DNA from: Rahnella sikkimica
Lineage (GTDB): Bacteria; Pseudomonadota; Gammaproteobacteria; Enterobacterales; Enterobacteriaceae
Length of the DNA stretch: 64,000 nucleotides
Assembly: GCF_002951615.1 (NCBI RefSeq)
Contig: NZ_CP019062.1
Coordinates: 806,001-870,000 of the forward strand
Direction of reading: 5' to 3'
Numbering within the stretch: position 1 is the stretch's first letter; each line of letters begins with the position of its first letter. Positions 56,040-64,000 of the stretch are shown piece after piece. Position numbers and translations under genes: made by a program. A model generated the notes under the pieces. That model saw nothing but the letters and a program-made list of their open reading frames with translations, was not told where the DNA came from and searched no databases.

Positions 56040-58715
56040 ATGTCGTCCGATATTCGTGAGAAAAGTCTGGATAAACTGGCAGTCCAGAAGAAGGAGTTTC
56101 ATTACTACAGCCTGCCGCTCGCAGCCAAAACGCTGGGTGATATTCAGCGCCTGCCAAAATCCCTCAAAGTTTTACTCGAAAATTTACTGCGCCATGTTGA
56201 TGGTGACACTGTAACGGAAAGCGATTTGCGTGAACTGGTCGGCTGGCAAAAAAGCGGCCACGCCGATCGTGAAATTGCCTACCGGCCTGCGCGCGTCCTG
56301 ATGCAGGATTTTACCGGCGTGCCGGCGGTGGTGGATTTAGCCGCCATGCGGCAGGCGGTAAAACGTCTCGGCGGTAATGTCGACCAGGTGAACCCGTTAT
56401 CGCCTGTCGATCTGGTTATCGACCACTCGGTGACGGTGGATGAATTTGGTGATGACGAAGCCTTTGATGAAAACGTCCGGCTGGAAATGGAGCGTAACAA
56501 CGAACGCTATCAGTTCCTCCGCTGGGGACAGAAGGCCTTTAACCGCTTCCGCGTCGTGCCGCCGGGCACCGGCATTTGCCATCAGGTTAACCTGGAATAT
56601 CTCGGGCAGACCGTCTGGTACGAAGAGCAGAACGGTAAAACCATCGCTTACCCGGACACGCTGGTCGGCACCGATTCGCACACCACCATGATCAATGGTC
56701 TGGGCATTCTGGGCTGGGGCTGCGGCGGGATCGAAGCAGAAGCGGCGATGCTGGGCCAGCCGGTGTCCATGCTGATCCCTGACGTCGTTGGCTTCAAGCT
56801 GACCGGCAAGTTACGTGAAGGCATCACCGCAACCGATCTGGTGTTAACCGTCACGCAGATGTTGCGTAAGCACGGCGTGGTCGGCAAATTCGTTGAATTC
56901 TATGGCGACGGCCTGGCGGATTTGCCGCTGGCAGACCGCGCTACGATCGCCAATATGTCGCCGGAATTCGGGGCGACCTGCGGGTTCTTCCCGGTGGACG
57001 ACGTCACGCTCGGCTACATGAAACTGAGCGGCCGCAGCGACGAGCAAATCGAACTGGTCAAAGCGTATTCGCAGGTGCAGGGATTATGGCGAAACGCGGG
57101 CGACGAGCCGGTATTCACCAGCACGCTGTCGCTGGATATGGGCAGTGTGGAGCCGAGTCTGGCTGGCCCGAAACGCCCGCAGGATCGCGTGGCGCTGCCG
57201 GATGTGCCGAAAGCGTTTAAAGCGGCTACGGAGCTTGAACTGGGCAACAGCAAGCCAGGGCGCAGCGACACAGAAAGCTTCACGCTGGAAGGGCAGCATT
57301 ACGCGCTCACGACCGGCGCGGTAGTGATTGCGGCCATCACGTCTTGTACCAACACCTCTAACCCCAGCGTGCTGATGGCAGCGGGTTTGCTGGCGAAGAA
57401 TGCCGCTGAGAAAGGGCTGACCCGCAAACCTTGGGTAAAAACCTCGCTGGCACCGGGCTCTAAAGTGGTGACCGATTATCTGAATGCCGCCGGTCTGATG
57501 CCATACCTTGAAAAACTCGGCTTCAATCTGGTGGGCTACGGCTGCACTACCTGTATCGGTAACTCCGGGCCGTTGCAGGAACCGATTGAATCCGCGATTA
57601 AATCCGGTGATTTAACCGTCGGTGCGGTGCTCTCCGGTAACCGTAACTTCGAAGGCCGTATTCATCCGCTGATCAAAACTAACTGGCTGGCCTCACCGCC
57701 GCTGGTGGTGGCGTATGCGCTGGCCGGGAACATGAATGTCAATCTGACTCAGGATCCGCTGGGTGAAGATGCGGACGGCAAACCGGTTTATCTCAAAGAT
57801 ATCTGGCCATCGGCGGCAGAAATTGCCAACGCGGTCGGGCAGGTGACCACGGCCATGTTCCATAAAGAATATGCGGAAGTGTTCAACGGCGACGCTACCT
57901 GGCAGGCGATCCAGGTCGAAGGCACACCGACATACACCTGGCAGGAAGATTCGACTTACATCCGTCATCCACCGTTCTTCAGTGACATGAAAGCGGAGCC
58001 GGACGCGCTGGAAGACATCAACGACGCGCGTATTCTGGCGATTCTGGCGGATTCTGTTACCACCGACCACATCTCGCCCGCCGGGAATATTAAAGCCGAA
58101 AGCCCGGCGGGATTATATCTGAAACAGCACGGCGTGGAGCCCAAGGCGTTTAACTCCTACGGTTCGCGGCGCGGTAACCATGAAGTGATGATGCGCGGGA
58201 CGTTCGCCAATATCCGTATCAAAAACGAAATGGTGCCGGGCGTGGAGGGCGGATTTACCCGCCATATTCCGTCGCAGGATCAGCTGGCGATTTACGATGC
58301 GGCGATGCGTTATCAGCATGAAAGCGTGCCGACGGCAGTGATTGCCGGTAAAGAGTACGGTTCCGGGTCGAGCCGTGACTGGGCGGCGAAAGGGCCGCGT
58401 TTGCTGGGTGTTCGCGTGGTGATTGCGGAATCTTTCGAACGTATTCACCGTTCCAACCTGATCGGCATGGGGATTTTACCGCTGGAATTTCCGCAGGGCG
58501 TGACCCGCAAAACGCTGAAACTGACCGGCGATGAGCAGATCAGCGTCCGGGGATTACAAACCCTGACGCCGGGGCAGGATGTGGCTGTACACATCACCTA
58601 CGCCGACGGGCATACGGAAACGGTCAACGCACGCTGCCGTATTGATACGGGCAACGAACTGACGTATTTCCAGAACGGCGGCATTCTGCATTATGTGATC
58701 CGCAAAATGCTCTGA
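56040..58715 (+). CDS. acnA: Aconitate hydratase A
   Basis: An 891-residue [4Fe-4S] enzyme of the TCA cycle, the stress- and stationary-phase aconitase, interconverting citrate and isocitrate. Iron-sulfur ligands are in [12 protein letters not shown] and [12 protein letters not shown]. The substrate-binding [18 protein letters not shown] and the C-terminal swivel domain with [16 protein letters not shown] are intact. Same length as E. coli AcnA. AGGAG precedes the ATG. The 135-base gap upstream is AT-rich; E. coli acnA is regulated by CRP, SoxS and Fur, and I see no confident site. Confidence 0.98.
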   Translation: MSSDIREKSLDKLAVQKKEFHYYSLPLAAKTLGDIQRLPKSLKVLLENLLRHVDGDTVTESDLRELVGWQKSGHADREIAYRPARVLMQDFTGVPAVVDLAAMRQAVKRLGGNVDQVNPLSPVDLVIDHSVTVDEFGDDEAFDENVRLEMERNNERYQFLRWGQKAFNRFRVVPPGTGICHQVNLEYLGQTVWYEEQNGKTIAYPDTLVGTDSHTTMINGLGILGWGCGGIEAEAAMLGQPVSMLIPDVVGFKLTGKLREGITATDLVLTVTQMLRKHGVVGKFVEFYGDGLADLPLADRATIANMSPEFGATCGFFPVDDVTLGYMKLSGRSDEQIELVKAYSQVQGLWRNAGDEPVFTSTLSLDMGSVEPSLAGPKRPQDRVALPDVPKAFKAATELELGNSKPGRSDTESFTLEGQHYALTTGAVVIAAITSCTNTSNPSVLMAAGLLAKNAAEKGLTRKPWVKTSLAPGSKVVTDYLNAAGLMPYLEKLGFNLVGYGCTTCIGNSGPLQEPIESAIKSGDLTVGAVLSGNRNFEGRIHPLIKTNWLASPPLVVAYALAGNMNVNLTQDPLGEDADGKPVYLKDIWPSAAEIANAVGQVTTAMFHKEYAEVFNGDATWQAIQVEGTPTYTWQEDSTYIRHPPFFSDMKAEPDALEDINDARILAILADSVTTDHISPAGNIKAESPAGLYLKQHGVEPKAFNSYGSRRGNHEVMMRGTFANIRIKNEMVPGVEGGFTRHIPSQDQLAIYDAAMRYQHESVPTAVIAGKEYGSGSSRDWAAKGPRLLGVRVVIAESFERIHRSNLIGMGILPLEFPQGVTRKTLKLTGDEQISVRGLQTLTPGQDVAVHITYADGHTETVNARCRIDTGNELTYFQNGGILHYVIRKML

Positions 58716-58739
58716 ATCCATTCCCCGCCAAAAATCCAT

Positions 58740-58766
58740 GAAAAAGGGCATCGTTAAGATGCCCTT
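58740..58766. terminator. Terminator between acnA and ribA
   Basis: AAAAAGGGCATC-GTTAA-GATGCCCTT. The A run makes a good tail for ribA on the minus strand; for acnA the tail is AATATTTC. Confidence 0.82.
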
Positions 58767-58792
58767 AATATTTCTGTCATACCCTGAAAAAA

Positions 58793-59383
<591 letters not shown>

Positions 59384-59672
59384 TTTACGCTCCAAAAAAA
59401 CCACAAAGTGTCTTGATTTACAGTGAGTATTTTACTTGTTGATGCGCATCCTACGTTCAGATGCGGCCTCTGGATAGGGAATCGGTGCCTTTCCATCACG
59501 ACAGGGCACTATTTTGCCACAGTTTGGTTTACTTTTTAGCGCGAATATTTGAACGATTAGTTCATAACTTATGAATTATAACCGCTTCTTCAACAATTCC
59601 CGCTTTAGGAATGTGAAGCGGTAACAACGTTGCTACACTCCAACTCTTTTATCAATGACGGAAGGGACGACT

Positions 59673-60434
59673 ATGTTTGATATCGCCAGACGCACCGCAT
59701 TCGGGGCTATTCTTTTGTTACTGATGCCCGCAGCGGTATGGCTCAGTGGCTGGTTATGGACGCCGGGCGGTAATCCATCGATTTTACTCCCGCTGTATTG
59801 GGTCACCGAAACGGTCAGTCAGCCCTGGGGGATTTTAACCACGGTGATCCTGTGCGGATGGTTCTTATGGTGCCTGCGTTTTCGACTTAAATCGGCGATT
59901 GGGCTGGTACTGATGATTTCTGTGGCGCTCCTGATCGGCCAGTCTGCAAAGACTTACATCAAAAGTGAAGTTCGCGAACCCCGGCCTTACGTGGCATGGC
60001 TGGGTACTGACCATCAGATGAACGTTGAGGAATTTTACGGTCTGAAACGTAAGGCGCGCAGCCAGCAGGTGAAAGACATTCTCGGCGATAACGTGCAGAT
60101 CCCGCACTGGTTGAACAAAAGCTGGCAAAACGACACCGGCTACGCGTTTCCTTCCGGCCATACTATGTTCGCCGCGACCTGGGCGCTGTTAGGCATCGGG
60201 CTGTTATGGCGTCGTAAACACTACAAAACGGTCACCTTCCTGATGGTGTGGGCTGTTGCCGTGATGGGCAGCCGTCTGATGCTGGGCATGCACTGGCCGC
60301 GTGACCTGATGGCGTCTGTCGGTATCAGCTGGATCCTGGTCACGCTGGCCTGCTGGCTGACCGAACGCTTTATCGGGCCGCTGACACCCCCACAGGCGGA
60401 AAATCAGGAAATCGCCCAACGCGACGGGGAATAA
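59673..60434 (+). CDS. pgpB: Phosphatidylglycerophosphatase B / undecaprenyl-diphosphate phosphatase
   Basis: A 253-residue PAP2-type membrane phosphatase acting on phosphatidylglycerophosphate and, in E. coli, on undecaprenyl diphosphate. Phosphatase motifs: KSEVREPRP, PSGHTMFAA and GSRLMLGMHWPRD, spread between about six membrane helices. ATG 59673 follows GGAAGGGA and matches the MxxIARRTA start of the E. coli protein (254); the in-frame ATG six codons earlier is less likely. The 289-base gap to ribA holds divergent promoters and no gene. Confidence 0.95.
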   Translation: MFDIARRTAFGAILLLLMPAAVWLSGWLWTPGGNPSILLPLYWVTETVSQPWGILTTVILCGWFLWCLRFRLKSAIGLVLMISVALLIGQSAKTYIKSEVREPRPYVAWLGTDHQMNVEEFYGLKRKARSQQVKDILGDNVQIPHWLNKSWQNDTGYAFPSGHTMFAATWALLGIGLLWRRKHYKTVTFLMVWAVAVMGSRLMLGMHWPRDLMASVGISWILVTLACWLTERFIGPLTPPQAENQEIAQRDGE

Positions 60435-60448
60435 ACACCGGTCATTTC

Positions 60449-60474
60449 AAAGGGGTTTGACAAAACCCCTTTAA
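60449..60474. terminator. Hairpin after pgpB
   Basis: AAAGGGGTTT-GACA-AAACCCCTTT, a perfect 10-bp stem 15 bases past the stop codon. The tail is AATTCATC, so U-poor; probably still a terminator or 3' stabiliser. The remaining gap to lapA (about 208 bases) shows no gene. Confidence 0.65.
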
Positions 60475-60682
60475 TTCATCGCTTTCCGCCCCCATATCTC
60501 TTCCATAGCGTAAATTGCAGCGATATTGGCGACACGCCGCAAAAGCTGCACGAAGATCCAACAACCTGCACGTAAAGCCTCCGCAATGTTTCCCAGCTTT
60601 GTTTGGAAATGCTAACTTATTAGGTCGGGACGAGAGTTTTTGGCATAATTCATCCGGTACATCCGGCATTACAGGAATGAAT

Positions 60683-60993
60683 GTGAAATATCTGCTGATT
60701 TTTTATTTTTGCTGGTCATCGTGGTGATTTCTATCACTCTGGGTGCCCATAACGATCAGACTGTGACCTTCAATTATTTGCTGGCACAGGGTGACTATCG
60801 TGTTTCCACACTGCTTGCCGTGCTCTTTGCCACCGGTTTTATCCTGGGCTGGGTCATCTGCGGTTTGTTCTACCTGCGTGTCCGTTTATCTCTCGGGCGT
60901 GCCCAGCGGAAAATCAAACGCCTTGAACAACAAATTGAACCCGCGGCTGCCGTTACGCCGCCAGCAGCATCTTATGATGTCAGCAAGGAATAA
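60683..60993 (+). pseudogene. lapA: lapA with an apparent one-base frameshift near the N-terminus
   Basis: LapA (YciS) is a small two-helix inner-membrane partner of LapB in LPS assembly, about 102 residues in E. coli. From GTG 60683 (AGGA six bases upstream) the sequence reads (M)KYLLIF, the right start, then shifts to YFCWSSW and stops at 60725-60727. The correct continuation LFLLVIVVISITLGAHNDQTVTFNY and everything after is in the -1 frame. The break falls in GATTTTTTATTTTTG (60697-60711): seven T in the first run would restore the gene. Either a real deletion, a sequencing error in a homopolymer, or ribosomal/transcriptional slippage. The second helix and charged tail (IKRLEQQIE) are intact. 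A TTG at 60709 has no ribosome site. Confidence 0.8.
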
Positions 60994-60999
60994 CCCTCT

Positions 61000-62169
61000 A
61001 TGTTAGAACTGCTGTTTCTGTTGTTGCCCGTTGCGGCCGCCTATGGCTGGTACATGGGGCGCAGAAGTTCTCAGCAGGACAAACAGGAAAATGCTAACCG
61101 CCTGTCGCGTGAATACGTAGCAGGGGTTAACTTCCTGCTTTCCAACCAGCAGGATAAAGCGGTCGACCTGTTCCTTGAGATGTTGAAAGAGGACAGCAGT
61201 ACGGTCGAAGCGCACCTGACGCTGGGGAACCTGTTCCGCTCCCGTGGCGAAGTCGATCGTGCTATTCGTATCCACCAGTCGCTGATGGAAAGTGCCTCGC
61301 TGACCTTTGAACAGCGTTTGCTCGCCGTGCAGCAACTGGGGCGCGATTACATGGCCGCCGGTTTTTATGACCGCGCGGAAGACATGTTCAATCAGCTCGT
61401 GAAAGAGCAGGATTACCAGCTCTTTGCGCTGGAACAGTTGTTGATCATCCATCAGGCGACCAGCGACTGGCAGAATGCTATCGATGTCGCCGAGCGACTG
61501 GTCAAACTGGGCAAAGAAAACCGCCGCAAAGAAATCGCGCATTTCTGGTGCGAACTGGCGCTGCTGGCGATCGTTGCTGACGATTTTGATAAAGCCACTG
61601 GCCTGCTGAAAAAGGCAGCATCGGCGGATAAACTCTGTGCCCGTGTGTCTATCATGCAGGGCCGTATTTTCCTGGCGCAGGGCGAATACCGTAAAGCGGT
61701 CGATTCACTGCAACGCGTTCTCGAGCAGGATAAAGAGCTGGTCAGCGAAGCGCTGCCGATGATGCAGGAATGCTACCAGAACCTTAAAGATACGCTGGGC
61801 TGGGCTGAATTCCTCAAACGCTGTGTCGATGAAAACACCGGTGCGACAGCCGAACTGATGCTGGCGGAAATCATCCAGCAGGAAGAAGGGCGTGAAACGG
61901 CGCAGAACTACATTAACCGCCAGCTGCAACGCCATCCGACCATGCGCGTGTTCCATCACCTGATGGATTACCATCTGGCCGATGCGGAAGAAGGCAGGGC
62001 GAAAGAAAGTCTGGTTTTACTTCGGGACATGGTGGGCGAGCAGATCCGCACGAAACCGCGTTACCGCTGCCACAAATGCGGATTTACCGCGCATTCGCTG
62101 TACTGGCATTGCCCGTCATGCCGCGGCTGGGCGACCATCAAGCCTATACGAGGTCTCGACGGTCAGTAA
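61000..62169 (+). CDS. lapB: Lipopolysaccharide assembly protein LapB
   Basis: A 389-residue protein anchored by an N-terminal helix (MLELLFLLLPVAAAYGWYMG). Nine or so TPR repeats follow (for example VEAHLTLGNLFRSRGEVDRA), then a C-terminal rubredoxin-like zinc domain with C357, C360, C371 and C374. It guides FtsH to degrade LpxC and so sets the LPS level; PbgA/YejM antagonises it. Same length as E. coli LapB. The start lies six bases after the lapA stop, so expression probably depends on lapA translation, which makes the lapA frameshift notable. Confidence 0.97.
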   Translation: MLELLFLLLPVAAAYGWYMGRRSSQQDKQENANRLSREYVAGVNFLLSNQQDKAVDLFLEMLKEDSSTVEAHLTLGNLFRSRGEVDRAIRIHQSLMESASLTFEQRLLAVQQLGRDYMAAGFYDRAEDMFNQLVKEQDYQLFALEQLLIIHQATSDWQNAIDVAERLVKLGKENRRKEIAHFWCELALLAIVADDFDKATGLLKKAASADKLCARVSIMQGRIFLAQGEYRKAVDSLQRVLEQDKELVSEALPMMQECYQNLKDTLGWAEFLKRCVDENTGATAELMLAEIIQQEEGRETAQNYINRQLQRHPTMRVFHHLMDYHLADAEEGRAKESLVLLRDMVGEQIRTKPRYRCHKCGFTAHSLYWHCPSCRGWATIKPIRGLDGQ

Positions 62170-62184
62170 TTTTTCCCGTCATAC

Positions 62185-62225
62185 TTCGCGTTGCAGGTGC
62201 CTTTATCACCTTGCTGCAACGCGAA
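62185..62225. terminator. Long hairpin between convergent lapB and the RHH gene
   Basis: TTCGCGTTGCAG (62185-62196) pairs perfectly with CTGCAACGCGAA (62214-62225); GGTG/CACC can pair inside. No good T run on either side, but the position between convergent genes suggests a bidirectional terminator. Confidence 0.6.
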
Positions 62226-62248
62226 TTATTCAGGGAAATGAGAGGGGA

Positions 62249-62536
62249 TTACTTCTTCTTACCGGTGGCTTTGCGGGCGTTAAGTAACGTACGCAGTTTC
62301 TTGATTTCTTTTGCGGTCAGCGCCGGTTCAGAATCTTCTTCAAGATGCTGATTATCAATCTCATGCTCGGTGGCTTTCGCCGCCTTTTTCCCCTTATGCG
62401 CCGCCGGATTAAAGCTCTCTTCCAGACGTGCAGCCACTTCCGCACTTAAAGAATGCTCTGCCTCAGCGGCGGCGTTCTTGATCAGTTCTTTTAATTCAAC
62501 CGGAATTTTGACGGTCAGGGTTGTTATCTCACTCAT
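62249..62536 (-). CDS. Small ribbon-helix-helix type protein, function unknown
   Basis: A 95-residue basic protein. Residues 4-42 (TTLTVKIPVELKELIKNAAA, then HSLSAEVAARLEESF) fit an Arc/MetJ-like ribbon-helix-helix: one beta-strand and two helices with a polar turn. The remaining half is charged and low in complexity (KGKKAAKATEHE, then an acidic run and a Lys-rich end). I do not recognise a named family. E. coli has no gene here between lapB and pyrF. No toxin-like partner is adjacent, so an antitoxin role is not supported. It may be a DNA-binding regulator. Confidence 0.72.
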   Translation of the reverse strand: MSEITTLTVKIPVELKELIKNAAAEAEHSLSAEVAARLEESFNPAAHKGKKAAKATEHEIDNQHLEEDSEPALTAKEIKKLRTLLNARKATGKKK

Positions 62537-62726
62537 TTTTCAGCCTTTCCTTAGAGTAAAGTTACAAGCTATGCCAGCGTTGTGTCGGCGTCTAGTGCAT
62601 CACAAAAATTTAATAAAACTGTCACATTATGTGTAGCTGTGAATTCAGCCTTTTGCCATGTAAAATGCGGGCGGCAGAAAACAGGCTTTCCCTTCCTGAA
62701 ATGAAAATACACCAGAGGCTGAAGAC

Positions 62727-63455
62727 ATGACGTCAGAAAATAACATTAACAACAACGACTTGAATTCATCACCTATTGTTGTCGCCCTCGACTACGCTGA
62801 TAAATCTGCCGCGCTGGCTTTTGCAGACAAAATCGATCCCCGCGATTGCCGCCTGAAAATTGGTAAAGAGATGTTCACGCATTTCGGCCCGCAGATGGTG
62901 AAAGATTTGCAGAGTCGCGGTTTTGACGTCTTTCTGGATTTGAAGTTTCACGACATTCCGAATACCACGGCACACGCGGTTGCCGCTGCGGCGGAGCTGG
63001 GCGTGTGGATGGTTAACGTACACGCCAGCGGCGGTGCGCGCATGATGACCGCAGCGAAAGAAGCGTTGCAGCCGTTTGGCAAAGACGCGCCGTTGCTGAT
63101 TGCCGTCACCGTGCTGACCAGCATGGAAGGCAGCGATCTTGCTGATTTGGGCATCACCTTGTCTCCGGCGGATTACGCCGAACGTCTGGCGCGCCTGACC
63201 CGTGACTGCGGGCTGGACGGCGTTGTGTGCTCCGCGCAGGAAGCCACGCGCTTTAAAGCCGCGTTGGGCCAGGAATTCAAACTGGTCACGCCGGGAATTC
63301 GCCCGGCGGGCAGCAAAGCTGACGATCAGCGCCGCGTGATGACCCCGCAGGAAGCGCTGGCGGCAGGTGTGGATTACATGGTGATTGGCCGTCCGATTAC
63401 GCAGTCCGCCGACCCGGCGCAGACGCTGCGTGATATCCGTGCATCACTGCGATAA
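62727..63455 (+). CDS. pyrF: Orotidine 5'-phosphate decarboxylase
   Basis: A 242-residue TIM-barrel enzyme making UMP, the last step of de novo pyrimidine synthesis. The catalytic Lys/Asp network is in [14 protein letters not shown], with VVALDYADK at the N-terminus and phosphate-binding TPGIRPAG and VIGRPITQS. Length is close to E. coli (245). Twelve bases before yciH, with which it is co-transcribed. Confidence 0.97.
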   Translation: MTSENNINNNDLNSSPIVVALDYADKSAALAFADKIDPRDCRLKIGKEMFTHFGPQMVKDLQSRGFDVFLDLKFHDIPNTTAHAVAAAAELGVWMVNVHASGGARMMTAAKEALQPFGKDAPLLIAVTVLTSMEGSDLADLGITLSPADYAERLARLTRDCGLDGVVCSAQEATRFKAALGQEFKLVTPGIRPAGSKADDQRRVMTPQEALAAGVDYMVIGRPITQSADPAQTLRDIRASLR

Positions 63456-63467
63456 GCAGGAGAATTT

Positions 63468-63797
63468 ATGAGTAATGACAATAACAGCCGGTTAGTCTAT
63501 TCCACCGACACCGGCAGAATCGACGAGCCGAAAGCCGTTGTGGCGCGCGCGAAAGGTGACGGCATTGTTCGTATCGCACGTCAGACCAGCGGCCGTAAAG
63601 GGAAGGGCGTTTGTTTAATCACCGGCGTCGATATTGATGATGCCGCGCTGGAAAAACTGGCGGCCGAACTGAAGAAAAAATGCGGTTGCGGTGGCGCAGT
63701 TAAAGATGGCGTCATCGAAATTCAGGGTGATAAGCGTGATTTGCTGAAACAACTGCTTGAAGCGAAAGGCATGAAAGTCAAACTGGCGGGCGGCTGA
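63468..63797 (+). CDS. yciH: Stress response translation initiation inhibitor YciH (SUI1/eIF1 family)
   Basis: A 109-residue protein with the SUI1 fold: GIVRIARQTSGRKGKGVCLITG, KKKCGCGGAVKDGVIEIQGD and LKQLLEAKGMKVKLAGG. This is the bacterial relative of eukaryotic eIF1; in E. coli it is reported to influence initiation fidelity and to inhibit translation under stress. AGGAG lies upstream of ATG. Same length within one residue as E. coli YciH. Confidence 0.96.
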   Translation: MSNDNNSRLVYSTDTGRIDEPKAVVARAKGDGIVRIARQTSGRKGKGVCLITGVDIDDAALEKLAAELKKKCGCGGAVKDGVIEIQGDKRDLLKQLLEAKGMKVKLAGG

Positions 63798-63805
63798 TGA
63801 AACAA

Positions 63806-63848
63806 GATGCTGCGCCTGTGATAAGCGCAGCGTCTGACTGTTTTTTTT
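63806..63848. terminator. Terminator between yciH and osmB
   Basis: GATGCTGCGC (63806-63815) pairs with GCGCAGCGTC (63825-63834) with one G-U, followed after six bases by eight T on the plus strand. Confidence 0.75.
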
Positions 63849-63854
63849 CTGTTC

Positions 63855-64000
63855 TTATTTGCTGACCTGATGACCCACAATACCACCCACTGCTGCGCCG
63901 CCTAACGTACCTAATGTACTTCCGTCAGTCAGAATCGCACCACCAAGTGCACCGGCACCGGCACCAATCGCCGTGTTACGGTCACGTTTAGACCAGTTAC
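63855..64000 (-). CDS. osmB: Osmotically inducible lipoprotein OsmB, C-terminal part (cut by window edge)
   Basis: The reverse strand ends with an Ala/Gly-rich glycine-zipper sequence: WSKRDRNTAIGAGAGALGG, then TLGTLGGAAVGGIVGHQVSK and a TAA stop at 63855-63857. This is the C-terminal two thirds of OsmB, a small outer-membrane lipoprotein induced by osmotic stress and RpoS; E. coli OsmB has 72 residues. The signal peptide and lipobox lie beyond the window. Position next to yciH is as in E. coli. Confidence 0.93.
   Translation of the reverse strand, partial: NWSKRDRNTAIGAGAGALGGAILTDGSTLGTLGGAAVGGIVGHQVSK

Overview
The window is a chromosomal segment of an enterobacterium (Gammaproteobacteria, Enterobacterales). 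From the right of the tRNA-Tyr gene to osmB, the gene order is that of the E. coli region from tyrT to osmB: purU-ychJ-rssA-rssB-hns-tdk-adhE-ychE-oppABCDF-yciU-clsA-yciY-yciI-tonB-yciABC-ompW-trp-rnm-yciO-rluB-btuR-yciK-sohB-yciN-topA-cysB-acnA-ribA-pgpB-lapAB-pyrF-yciH-osmB. Several differences point away from Escherichia and towards the Yersinia/Serratia/Rahnella side of the order: trpG is a separate gene instead of being fused to trpD, ugd plus a sugar-nucleotide epimerase sit where E. coli has galU, and cobUSCT lies next to btuR/cobO. The species is not proven by the sequence alone.

Layout. 1-6314: a divergent accessory cluster with a dipeptide-type ABC transporter (permease start, binding protein, fused double ATPase), a ROK-family regulator and an MlrC-like M81 metallopeptidase. 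6315-10173: tRNA-Tyr with a stringent-type promoter, purU, ychJ, rssA and rssB. 10387-12747: ugd and a UDP-glucuronate-type epimerase, making precursors for uronic-acid-containing polysaccharide. 12895-18597: hns, tdk, adhE and a MarC-family membrane protein. 18598-25522: a 1.1 kb non-coding stretch and the oppABCDF oligopeptide permease operon. 25539-34723: small conserved genes, clsA, tonB, a complete IS4-like element with target duplication, yciA/B/C, a YkgJ-type protein, ompW and a BON lipoprotein. 34897-41859: the complete trp operon with promoter/operator, leader peptide, attenuator and terminator. 42011-51452: rnm, yciO, rluB, cobalamin genes, yciK, sohB and yciN. 51914-64000: topA, cysB, acnA, ribA, pgpB, lapA (frameshifted as read), lapB, a small ribbon-helix-helix protein, pyrF, yciH and the 3' part of osmB.

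Most of the window is conserved core genome. I do not see a clear new multi-gene system. The observations most worth checking are: the one-base frameshift in a T tract of lapA; the IS4-like insertion exactly in the tip of the tonB/yciA terminator hairpin, with an element-borne replacement terminator; a short upstream ORF whose stop codon overlaps the rluB Shine-Dalgarno sequence, combined with a 148-residue repeat-bearing extension of RluB; the ROK/M81/ABC cluster; and a candidate GcvB pairing site inside the oppA coding sequence.
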